DNA from: JBKHHU01 sp046539045
GTDB lineage: Bacteria; Planctomycetota; Phycisphaerae; SM23-33
Assembly (NCBI GenBank): GCA_046539045.1
Contig: JBKHHU010000013.1
Coordinates: 1-33,707, forward strand
Direction of reading: 5' to 3'
Length of the DNA stretch: 33,707 nt
Shown here: one piece after another, positions 1-7,195 of the stretch
Layout of the letters: every line of letters starts with the position of its first letter
Position numbering within the stretch: position 1 is the stretch's first letter
Position numbers and translations under genes: made by a program
Notes under the pieces: generated by a model
Told to the model about the DNA's origin: nothing
What the model saw: the letters and a program-made list of their open reading frames with translations, nothing else
Database searches by the model: none

Positions 1-2
1 CA

Positions 3-134
3 TGGCAGCCGGGCGCGTCCGAAGCGCAGTTCTACGTGAAGGAGGCCATCCGCATCCTCGGGCTGGTCGGGATCGGCGTGGGCATCGGCGAATGCTTCCG
101 CAACGTTCGACGCAACCACAACGGCAACGATTAG
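3..134 (+). CDS. C-terminal fragment of an unknown protein (5' end outside window)
   Basis: An open frame runs in from the window edge and ends with TAG at 132-134, giving about 43 residues. It contains a short hydrophobic stretch (RILGLVGIGVGIGE) followed by a basic, Asn-rich tail (RNVRRNHNGND), which could be a last membrane helix with a cytoplasmic tail. The stop overlaps the stop of the convergent minus-strand gene (131-133), so the two genes meet tail to tail with no intergenic space. I do not recognise the family. A different frame stays open further downstream, but it lies antisense to the well-supported neighbouring gene and is not taken as real. Confidence 0.5.
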   Translation, partial: WQPGASEAQFYVKEAIRILGLVGIGVGIGECFRNVRRNHNGND

Positions 135-2557
135 GGAGCCGGGGCGGTCGTCGCACGGGGCTGCTTTGCCCACCACTGCCTGAATCTTTCGGCATGTTCG
201 CCCGGAGCCTTCCAGTACGCGGCCGGATCAGCGGGCAGACCGGCAAGCTTCGACAGCATCAGATACACTTGGCTGCCACCGCCCGGGAGGGAGGTAGGCG
301 GGTCAGCGATGAACTCCACCGCCCGGCGGACGTAGGCCGGCTTCTCCAGCCGCCAGCGGCGCAATGCTGCCAGGATAGCGTTATGGCGTTGCCATGGTTG
401 GTCACTGTCGATCCATTTATCCACCGCCTTCCGCATTATGGTCTGGTTCGGGTGGTTCAGGACGGCGCCCCCGGCAGCGGCCAGCCGCGTGCTGTTGCTG
501 TCCATCATGTCCAGCAGAAGCTCTGGATCGCTCGGGTAAGCGCCGATATGCACCAAGCGGACCATCGGCTCGGGCATCTGTTCGCCTTGCTTTCCCCAGA
601 CCCGGCGGATGAGCCTTCCGATCTGCTCCCGCTGCTGTCGCGACAGTATCCGCTGTCGAACCCGGAGATGCCAGGAGGAGGAGGCCATTACCCCGGGATC
701 ATCGCTGTCCAGACCGTGGATCCACAGCGGAAAGACGTCCGGGCCGTGATTGCGATACGTCTTCAGCCATTGGTCGCGCGCCTTCTCCGTCATTTTCCGC
801 CAATCGACGCCCGTCGCCCACCGCAGGTAATGCCGGGCCAGACGCTGCTCTGCCTTGTCCTCCCCATTGACAGCCGTGTCGACCACCCACTTGTGGACTT
901 TTCTCGGTAGGCCTGTGCCCAGGGAAATCAGCTGGATATCCGGCATCTTCGCCATCTGTTTCAGGTCTGCGGGGTTTCCATAGCACCACAGCAGACGGAG
1001 CGTCTGATTTTCGAGGCGTTCCCGCCGACCGGCGAACCGTGGCTCGCCAAGCGAATCGCGGAAGGCGCGGATCTTCTCCACGGGGGCACTCTGCGGATTG
1101 TCCTTCAGGTACCGGAGGATCATTTCGCTCAGGTCGGGGTTGTCCACCAGATCTGTTGCTGCGCGAACGGCGGTGCGGTGAGGCATGCGGGCCAGCGAAC
1201 ACGCGATGGACATCGTCACCTGCGGACTGAGACGGAATTCGTTCACCAGCTCAACCAGTTGATCGGCGGCCCGTTCGGTGCCTATCTGCGTAAACAGGTA
1301 GCTGGAGCGGCGCACCTGCATACGATCCGGCTCGGTGCGGAGAAAATCCGCCACCTTCGTCTCGCTGCCTTTCAAAGCCATAGGATTCATTTTGAACACC
1401 TGCCAGATCAGGCACCGCAGACGTTTGTCGCGTCGATCCGTCAGCTCAAGGGCGGCCGCAACCGTTTTAGAGTCATCGAGCCAATCAGGGATCTGGTGAA
1501 ACTCCAATCCTCGGCAGGCACTTTCGTCCTTGAAGCTCTCTGCGAGGGCCAACAGCTTACCTTTGCGCCCCTTGCCCCAAGCCGGGTCGTTCTTCAGCGA
1601 GCGTTTGGACTCCAGTGCAGCCACCCACTGCTTCCATTGGTCGGTATCCCTGCCGAACTTCTGCCCGGTTCGCCGCTCCAGAAGACGCACCACCTCGCCG
1701 ACTTCGCGGTCGGCAGGCTCTGCCTTCAGCAGCTTCCTCAGCGCGTCGATTCCGAGCGACAGCGATTCCAGACTGCCTTCGCCGATCAGGCACAGGGCGA
1801 GCTGATAAACCGTTTCGGGCTGTTTGCACCTCTTCAAGGCACATGCCAGATAGGGTCTCAGGGAGGAATCCCGGCTGGTAAGACGGACCACGCGGGCGGC
1901 CAGATGAACGCATTCCTCACGGGCCTTCAGCAGCGCCGCCTTGCAGAGCGATGACCGCTCCGAGGACGAGAGGAGGAGAGTCAGCCGGAGCTGCGGATCG
2001 TCAGTCTGCAGCATCAGGACCGGGCGGAGCATTTCCGCGACCGGAAGGACCGCCTGGAGGGTTTCGATGGTGAGCGGCCTGCCCCTGAACCACCGGAGCG
2101 TCTCCAGCGTCTTTCCGTCCGAACCAAATGGGTAGACCTGTCCGGTTGCCACTTCGAGCGAATCCTTGCCGGTCCTTGCCAGGGTGCCGATGAAGAGCAC
2201 GCGTCGGTCCTGCAGGGACTCCATGTTCTTCAAAGCTCCCTTCTGCTGTGGGAGAACCAGCACACCAGGGCCCTTCAGCTTGCCCAGGAGTTTCCGGTCC
2301 AGTTCGATCTCCAGACCGGGCCACTCGCCTTTCGTCTCGCTCCGGGCACGTTCCTTCAGGATGTATCTGCCGTCCTCGTAAACGTACATGCCGGTGTCGG
2401 TAATCTTACCGACGCCCCAGACGCTCCGCAGGCCCGGGCTTGCGAGCCTGGCCGCAGGATGATTGCTCTCTCCCATGGAGCCCGCCCACCGACGGGTCTG
2501 GCCATTGAGAACCAGAGCGAACACCAACAATGTGATCTGAAGGAGATGTCTGTACAT
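131..2557 (-). CDS. Secreted HEAT-like repeat protein, function unknown
   Basis: This encodes 808 residues starting MYRHLLQITLLVFALVLNG, a signal peptide with a basic start and hydrophobic core, so export is expected. From about residue 170 to the end the protein is almost entirely amphipathic alpha-helix in short pairs, resembling HEAT or armadillo-type repeats. Trp and Arg are frequent and there is no recognisable catalytic motif. A motif of the type DTDQWKQWVA near residue 300 resembles the W-x-x-W stretches common in planctomycete HEAT-repeat proteins. The start is supported by an AGGA about 10 nt upstream of the ATG. The gene is divergent from the PHP gene, with 157 nt between starts, and convergent with the fragment at 3-134. 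Helical-repeat proteins usually bind proteins, but the partner here is unknown. Confidence 0.8.
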   Translation of the reverse strand: MYRHLLQITLLVFALVLNGQTRRWAGSMGESNHPAARLASPGLRSVWGVGKITDTGMYVYEDGRYILKERARSETKGEWPGLEIELDRKLLGKLKGPGVLVLPQQKGALKNMESLQDRRVLFIGTLARTGKDSLEVATGQVYPFGSDGKTLETLRWFRGRPLTIETLQAVLPVAEMLRPVLMLQTDDPQLRLTLLLSSSERSSLCKAALLKAREECVHLAARVVRLTSRDSSLRPYLACALKRCKQPETVYQLALCLIGEGSLESLSLGIDALRKLLKAEPADREVGEVVRLLERRTGQKFGRDTDQWKQWVAALESKRSLKNDPAWGKGRKGKLLALAESFKDESACRGLEFHQIPDWLDDSKTVAAALELTDRRDKRLRCLIWQVFKMNPMALKGSETKVADFLRTEPDRMQVRRSSYLFTQIGTERAADQLVELVNEFRLSPQVTMSIACSLARMPHRTAVRAATDLVDNPDLSEMILRYLKDNPQSAPVEKIRAFRDSLGEPRFAGRRERLENQTLRLLWCYGNPADLKQMAKMPDIQLISLGTGLPRKVHKWVVDTAVNGEDKAEQRLARHYLRWATGVDWRKMTEKARDQWLKTYRNHGPDVFPLWIHGLDSDDPGVMASSSWHLRVRQRILSRQQREQIGRLIRRVWGKQGEQMPEPMVRLVHIGAYPSDPELLLDMMDSNSTRLAAAGGAVLNHPNQTIMRKAVDKWIDSDQPWQRHNAILAALRRWRLEKPAYVRRAVEFIADPPTSLPGGGSQVYLMLSKLAGLPADPAAYWKAPGEHAERFRQWWAKQPRATTAPAP

Positions 2558-2714
2558 GGTCGTCCTCGTATTGTTGATTGAATACCCCGGCTCCTGCTTG
2601 GCTTAACGCGGTCGGCCGGGGCAGTATTGCGGGCCCGAGAGGCTTTGCGGTGCAACCTGTCGCGCCGGCGTGTATGATGGGGAGACGAGGACACCACACG
2701 GCTGCGGAGAGTTC

Positions 2715-3320
2715 ATGAAGATTGAGTTGCACGCACATACGTACCGCTACAGCGCCTGTTCGCGCGTCACGCCCACGCAGTTGGCTGCCGCGGCGATCCG
2801 GAGCGGGTATGAGGGCCTGTTCATTACCGAGCACGACGCGGTCTGGACCGAATGGGAGATGGACCTGCTGCGGGAGGAATTTCCGCAGTTGCGGATTTTC
2901 CCGGGCATCGAGGTGACGGTGGAGTCCGATTGGATGCTTCACGTGCTGGTACTGGGCACGCACGACCCGAAATACACGCAGATTACCGACTATTCGGAAC
3001 TGATCGAGACGGCCCGGGAGGATGAGCTGCTGACGGTGCTGGCGCATCCGTACCGGTCCGGAGATTTCGCGGGGGAGTTGCTGGAGGCGGCCCCCCGCCC
3101 GGATGCGATCGAATACATGACCAACAACCAGGAGGGCGAGCAGAGCAAGCGCGCCGCCCGCACCGCAAGCCGGTTCGGGCTCAAGCTGCTCAATGCGGGG
3201 GATACGCACGCCGCGTTCATGCTGGATCGCTACTATATCGAGACCGCCCGGCCGGTCGAATACGAAGCCGAGATCCGCGACATCATCCTCAACGGCGAGT
3301 ACGAGAACCGGTCAGTCTGA
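2715..3320 (+). CDS. PHP-domain metal-dependent phosphoesterase
   Basis: This encodes 201 residues from ATG 2715, just after a GGAGAG site. An in-frame start 45 nt upstream exists but adds residues unlike the family. The PHP metal-site motifs are in order: HAH near the N-terminus (H6, H8), a TEHD motif at residues 39-41, GIEV with E66, H76, LAHP with H111, and a GDTH motif near residue 177. PHP proteins hydrolyse phosphoesters using two or three divalent metals. This short stand-alone form resembles the YciV/histidinol-phosphatase-like group, but the substrate cannot be read from sequence. It is cytoplasmic, with no signal or membrane segment. Its 3' end overlaps the convergent EamA gene by 9 nt. 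Confidence 0.88.
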   Translation: MKIELHAHTYRYSACSRVTPTQLAAAAIRSGYEGLFITEHDAVWTEWEMDLLREEFPQLRIFPGIEVTVESDWMLHVLVLGTHDPKYTQITDYSELIETAREDELLTVLAHPYRSGDFAGELLEAAPRPDAIEYMTNNQEGEQSKRAARTASRFGLKLLNAGDTHAAFMLDRYYIETARPVEYEAEIRDIILNGEYENRSV

Positions 3321-4217
3321 TTCGTTTGCGAGTGAGGCCTTCGGTGACGCCTGTCGCCGCCGGAGCTTCCGGGCAGCCCACTCATTCAGGGCCAGGGCAG
3401 CAAGGATCATCGAGCCGCCCACGACGAAATTCAGGGGGTCGTCGAACTGCTTTTCCGGCACGACCAGCACAGCTACGCCCACTGCCAGCGGGATCTTGAG
3501 GTTGTTCATGATCGCGAGCGATCCGGCATTGACTTTCGTGGCCCCGTAGTTCCACAGGAAGAAACCCACTCCGCTGGCAATCGCACCAAGGTAGATCAAC
3601 GTCAACCACTGCTGACTCGTCAGCGACACCTGCATCCAGTCAACGGTCGCTCCGGCCCAGAGCCCGGCCACGGCAGCGCCGCCCATGTACAGAAGCCCGA
3701 ATACCTGCGTGTTCTTCAGCTTCGGGTCGTCGCCCATGATCTTCTTGTAGCCGATCTGACCGAACGCGAAGCAGATGTTGGACAGTTGCATCAGTCCGAA
3801 CCCCATCCACAGGCCGGAACTGTCGAGCTCAACCCATTTCAGCACCGCGGCCCCGGCAACCGCCAGAAGTGTGGTCAGCAGGAACACCACGTGCAGCCGC
3901 TTGCGGAGCAGGTCGTTGATCAGGGTGCAGTACAGCGGCGTGAACACGGTAAACAGCGCGATCTCAGCCGGTTTGAGATACCCGTACGCGTTGATATAGG
4001 CCACGTACATCACGCCGAACTGCAGCGCTCCCACGCCCAGGAGAGCCAGCAGCTGCCTTCGCCCGAGACGCCGGGTTCGCATCAGCGGGAGAAAGACCAG
4101 CAGCGAAATCGCCAGCCGCACCAACGCGACGAAGTTCGCGTCCACCCCATTGAGCACATGCCCGATGAGTGAGAACGAAAACGCCCATAGCAGGGATACC
4201 AGAATCAGCCAGATCAT
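3312..4217 (-). CDS. EamA-family (drug/metabolite transporter) permease
   Basis: This encodes 301 residues with about ten hydrophobic helices, the standard length and layout of DMT/EamA permeases, which are two five-helix halves. The first helix starts at the initiator (MIWLILVSLLWAFSFSLIGH), and the second half has the familiar L-G-A-I-A-S-G-V-G-F-F-L-W-N-Y pattern. Family members export or import small metabolites such as amino acids or their precursors. The substrate is not predictable here. The tail RKLRRRQASPKASLANESD is basic and cytoplasmic. The gene is convergent with the PHP gene (9-nt overlap) and lies downstream of infA, from which it is separated by a hairpin, so it is probably transcribed separately. 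Confidence 0.9.
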   Translation of the reverse strand: MIWLILVSLLWAFSFSLIGHVLNGVDANFVALVRLAISLLVFLPLMRTRRLGRRQLLALLGVGALQFGVMYVAYINAYGYLKPAEIALFTVFTPLYCTLINDLLRKRLHVVFLLTTLLAVAGAAVLKWVELDSSGLWMGFGLMQLSNICFAFGQIGYKKIMGDDPKLKNTQVFGLLYMGGAAVAGLWAGATVDWMQVSLTSQQWLTLIYLGAIASGVGFFLWNYGATKVNAGSLAIMNNLKIPLAVGVAVLVVPEKQFDDPLNFVVGGSMILAALALNEWAARKLRRRQASPKASLANESD

Positions 4218-4267
4218 ACTGTTGCTTGGAAGAAGAACCGCGGCGGAGAGCAGTGCGCACTAGACAA

Positions 4268-4292
4268 CCCCCGTCGTGTCGTGCAACGGGGG
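4268..4292 (-). terminator. Hairpin downstream of infA
   Basis: A perfect 7-bp stem CCCCCGT (4268-4274) / ACGGGGG (4286-4292) encloses an 11-nt loop. It sits about 40 nt past the infA stop and before the EamA start. On the minus strand the sequence that follows is TTGTCTAG, so the U-tract is weak. It is probably a transcription terminator or 3'-end stabiliser. Confidence 0.45.
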
Positions 4293-4331
4293 CTGGGTCG
4301 GTCGACCCGCGTCCGGCATTCGGCAGAGGGC

Positions 4332-4559
4332 CTACCGCTGGCGGTAGACGATCCTGCCCTTGGTCAGGTCGTAGGGGCTCAGTTGCACGAGCACGCGGTC
4401 GCCGGGGGTGATACGGATGTAATGCCGCCGCATCTTGCCCGAAATGTGCCCGATGATCTCGTGCGTGTTGTCGCCCAGTTCGACCTCGAGCCGGAACATG
4501 GCGTTCGGCAAAGCGGCCTTGACGGTCGCTTCTACTTCAATGGCATCGCCTTTAGGCAT
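4332..4559 (-). CDS. infA: Translation initiation factor IF-1
   Basis: This encodes 75 residues forming an S1-like OB fold that spans the whole protein. IF-1 binds the 30S A site and assists IF-2 and IF-3 during initiation. The family hallmarks are intact: GHISGKMRRHYIRI (residues 37-50), the GDRV turn, and the C-terminal SPYDLTKGRIVYR. Compared with the usual 71-72 residues, the segment between FRLEVE and HISGK is about three residues longer (GDNTHEIIG), which lengthens an inter-strand loop. The start is fixed by an AAGGA 5-6 nt upstream. It is monocistronic in appearance, with its own strong promoter at 4608-4636 and a hairpin behind it. Confidence 0.97.
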   Translation of the reverse strand: MPKGDAIEVEATVKAALPNAMFRLEVELGDNTHEIIGHISGKMRRHYIRITPGDRVLVQLSPYDLTKGRIVYRQR

Positions 4560-4607
4560 AAAGATTCCTTACAAAATCACAGAATCGGAGGGAGTTAGGA
4601 CAGAGTT

Positions 4608-4636
4608 ACTATAGCAGCCGGCAGTTGGAGCGTCAA
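4608..4636 (-). promoter_or_regulatory. Sigma70-type promoter of infA
   Basis: Read on the minus strand, TTGACG (4631-4636), a 17-nt spacer and TATAGT (4608-4613) match the -35/-10 consensus at 5 of 6 positions each with ideal spacing. The predicted start is near 4601, giving a leader of about 40 nt before the infA ATG. Motif inspection only. Confidence 0.75.
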
Positions 4637-4670
4637 GGCGGACACCGACGTGGATTCTGTTCACAGGCAG

Positions 4671-4696
4671 GAGGCGAGCCCGGCTGGGCCCGCCTC
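4671..4696 (-). terminator. Hairpin at the end of the moxR operon
   Basis: An 11-bp stem with one A:C mismatch (GAGGCGAGCCC / GGGCCCGCCTC) has a 4-nt loop. It lies about 45 nt beyond the stop of the NPCBM gene, the last gene of the long minus-strand operon, and just upstream of the infA promoter. No T-run follows on the minus strand, so intrinsic termination is uncertain. Confidence 0.4.
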
Positions 4697-4741
4697 GCGA
4701 AATACGTGAATCGTTTGCCTCACCTGCCGGCACCGGAGCGG

Positions 4742-5923
4742 CTATTTGATCAGGTTCGGGTTGACCAGGTCGACATGATCGCCCACGTCCAGCTTGTCCT
4801 CGCCGAACTCCACGCGGATCACCAGTTCTTTCACGCCCTCAAGCCCGATACGCAGAATTTCGCTTTTGTCCTTCCCGGTGACCTTCCGGGCCAGGAGCTC
4901 CCTGCCTTCGCCGTCGAGGAACCGTACGGTGGCATTCCCGGCAGGACGGACCGAATCGTCGATGCCCACGCGGACAACCAGTTGGTCATAAGCCTTGTCG
5001 AGCTTGTACTTGAGTTCCGCGAAGCTGTGAAGCCCCAAGCCCTGTTGGTACCCCCTGCCGTCCAGCGTCAGGGGCTTGCCCCCGGCTGACTTGTGCATCC
5101 GGTGCGGGAATTTCGTATCGAGGAAGCCGTGCTCCTTCACCGACACCGGCTTGAGTTTGGTCAGCCGCGTCAGCCGATCGGACTGGAACCTCACTGCCGC
5201 GACGGCAGAGGTAGCCACGCTCATGTCCCCGAGCCCCGGCCCGGTAAGCTTCAGCTTGCCACCGCTTAGGGAGATCTTCTCGAAATTCAAAACCGACCCG
5301 TCGGTCAGTTGGACCGACCCTCCGGACGGGCGGCCGTTCTTGCCCAGCACCGCGAACAGCAGCGCGACCACCCGCGACCGCTTCATGATGCGGTCCTTGT
5401 CCTGGTAGTTGAACAGGACCTCTTTGGCGTCCATCTTCTTGGCAACGCCTTGGACGTTGACCCAGTCCTTCTTGTCCTCGGTCGAGACCACCAGCACGTC
5501 CCGGGCACCGGCGGAGATCTTCATCTCCTCCAGCCGCTGCTGCAGTTGCTCGGCGGAAGTTTTGCCGTCGGTCAGGTAGATGCCTTTGAGGTCCCTCAGC
5601 CGCAACGTGCCGGCCTGGATCAGGTCGGACTTGAAGGTCAGCGTCTTGCCTTCGAAGGACACCGACTTGGCTTTCAGCAGGTCCCCGTAGTGTGTCATGA
5701 CGGCAACGGAGCCGGGCTTGTCGGTTGCATTTGCGTACCGGATACCGGCGATGTCGGCCAGCGGGATGGTTTTCTGCTCGTCCTTCGTTTTGAGCACCAG
5801 GCCTTTGTCGGATATGGCAGAGACCCTGCCGGACAGCTCGCGAGCGTCAATCAGCTCCACGCGCTGCTCCGCGAGGGCCACCGCACACACAACAGCAACT
5901 ACTGCCAGCGAAACGGATTTCAC
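4742..5923 (-). CDS. Secreted NPCBM/NEW2-domain protein
   Basis: This encodes 393 residues starting at a GTG (5921-5923) with an AAGGTGA site 5 nt upstream and only 13 nt after the stop of the preceding gene, so it is the last member of the operon. A signal peptide (VSLAVVAVVCAVALAEQ) leads into small beta-rich repeats resembling SH3-like or LSm-like barrels (ELSGRVSAISDKGLVLKTKD and similar). The last roughly 125 residues form an NPCBM-like jelly roll, with the family pattern YQQGLGLHSFAELKYKL, GIDDSVRPAGNATVRF and VELVIRVEFGED-like strands. NPCBM domains bind carbohydrate and are common in planctomycete extracellular enzymes. No catalytic domain is present, so it may anchor the complex to a glycan or simply be an adhesive partner. 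Confidence 0.85.
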   Translation of the reverse strand: MKSVSLAVVAVVCAVALAEQRVELIDARELSGRVSAISDKGLVLKTKDEQKTIPLADIAGIRYANATDKPGSVAVMTHYGDLLKAKSVSFEGKTLTFKSDLIQAGTLRLRDLKGIYLTDGKTSAEQLQQRLEEMKISAGARDVLVVSTEDKKDWVNVQGVAKKMDAKEVLFNYQDKDRIMKRSRVVALLFAVLGKNGRPSGGSVQLTDGSVLNFEKISLSGGKLKLTGPGLGDMSVATSAVAAVRFQSDRLTRLTKLKPVSVKEHGFLDTKFPHRMHKSAGGKPLTLDGRGYQQGLGLHSFAELKYKLDKAYDQLVVRVGIDDSVRPAGNATVRFLDGEGRELLARKVTGKDKSEILRIGLEGVKELVIRVEFGEDKLDVGDHVDLVNPNLIK

Positions 5924-5936
5924 TTGTTCACCTTAC

Positions 5937-7178
5937 TTACTCGTTGTCTTCTTCTTCGCGGGAAATTGCCTCGGTATAGTCCGCGGCGATACCCCGTTCC
6001 CGGTCCGAGACGAGCTTCTTGCGGAGTTCCAGCAACTCACGACGCTCACGAGCGGGGAGGCTGGACCAGTTGCCGTCTTCATCGCTACCATGGACGGCGC
6101 TGAGCTTGTTCGGCCGTTCCACGGCACCGGGCACTACGCGGCTGGACTGTGCAGGACTGCTGGGCGTGTCGGTGCCCTTGGGCTGTCCGGGCTTGCTTCC
6201 GCTGGAGGCGGACTGCTTACCACCGCCCTGTTGCTGGGATTTTTTCTTCCCGCGTTTCCTGCTTTGGCCCTGACCCTGACCGCCGGCTTTCTGTTGCTCC
6301 TCGGCCACCTTGATCAGATCGCCCAGCAGCGCGACGATCCTCTCCTGCTTGGCCTGGGTCGCTTTTCCGCTATCGGTTTTGGCCAGACGGCTCTCCACGT
6401 CACCCATCATCCCCGTGATCGCCTTCATCGGCTCGGAGTAGAGACCGTGAAGTTCCTTGAAACGCTTCTGCATCTCGTCGAAGGTCTTCTTGTCCAGCGT
6501 CAGTCCGTAGTTCTTCAGGGCGTAGGCGTAGGTCTGCATCGCGTAGTATCCGCGGTTCAGCTTTTCATAGCCTTCCGCGGCCTGGAGCGATGCCGATGCC
6601 GCGAAGCTGATCCGCTCGGGCATGTTGACCATAATTTCCGTGAACGTCTCGACCCCGTCGTAGCTCTTGCCTTCCTTCATGTAGGCTTCCGCAAGCAGAT
6701 ACAGCTTGGCGGCAGCGAGATAGGAAGATTCATCGGCACTGAGCGTCTTCTTGATGGTCCGGATCGCCTTCTCAGTCGATCCCTTCTGGTACTCGCTGTA
6801 GGCTTCCTTGTAGATGGGATCGGCGATGGCAAAGGCCTTCATGATCCGCTGGATATTGTCGGCCTGGGTGTCAGCCGGCTTGCTGCGCATCAGCGATGTA
6901 GCCTTTTTCACGTCTGCCGGCTCGTACAGCAGCTCTTCCTGGATCTCTCCGATCACCTGCTGACGCTCGACCCGGAGCCGCGCGACCATCGCCTCGGCAA
7001 TGAGCTTCTCGAGTTCCTCGGGGCTCATGCCTTCCAGAGCGGCGCCGACGTCGTCATCCCCACCGGGAACGGCGTTGTCTGTCGGGGCCGGCTCGTCCGC
7101 TACCTGCGCCCATGCCGGGGCAGCCAGCACCGAAAGCACCGAGACTGCGATGAGTAATGTCTTCATGTATTTCATCAT
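5937..7178 (-). CDS. Secreted helical (TPR-like) repeat protein with low-complexity linker
   Basis: This encodes 413 residues. It starts MMKYMKTLLIAVSVLSVLAA with a signal peptide ending near residue 25, and an AAGGAG lies 5-6 nt upstream of the first of two tandem ATGs. Residues about 60-290 are alpha-helical with TPR-like spacing (SSYLAAAKLYLLAEAYMKEGK, SLQAAEGYEKLNRGYYAMQTYAY). A Gly/Gln/Ser/Lys linker follows (about 293-345), then a C-terminal motif NWSSLPARERRELLE. The last resembles the W-G-x-L-P-x-x-x-R signature of proteins found with DUF4175 genes in this phylum. It lies between the coiled-coil protein (17-nt gap) and the NPCBM protein (13-nt gap). It is likely a periplasmic scaffold. 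Enzymatic activity is not indicated. Confidence 0.82.
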   Translation of the reverse strand: MMKYMKTLLIAVSVLSVLAAPAWAQVADEPAPTDNAVPGGDDDVGAALEGMSPEELEKLIAEAMVARLRVERQQVIGEIQEELLYEPADVKKATSLMRSKPADTQADNIQRIMKAFAIADPIYKEAYSEYQKGSTEKAIRTIKKTLSADESSYLAAAKLYLLAEAYMKEGKSYDGVETFTEIMVNMPERISFAASASLQAAEGYEKLNRGYYAMQTYAYALKNYGLTLDKKTFDEMQKRFKELHGLYSEPMKAITGMMGDVESRLAKTDSGKATQAKQERIVALLGDLIKVAEEQQKAGGQGQGQSRKRGKKKSQQQGGGKQSASSGSKPGQPKGTDTPSSPAQSSRVVPGAVERPNKLSAVHGSDEDGNWSSLPARERRELLELRKKLVSDRERGIAADYTEAISREEEDNE

Positions 7179-7195
7179 CCTGCTCCTTCGTCAGG

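Noticed and set aside
2..910. Long plus-strand open frame at the window start
   Set aside because: It lies antisense to the well-supported HEAT-like gene. The real plus-strand coding fragment is in another frame and stops at 134.
2650..2678. Promoter for the PHP gene (TATGAT at 2673-2678)
   Set aside because: The -10 is good, but no -35 lies at 16-18 nt spacing (GTGCAA at 17, TTGCGG at 22), so it is not claimed as a feature.
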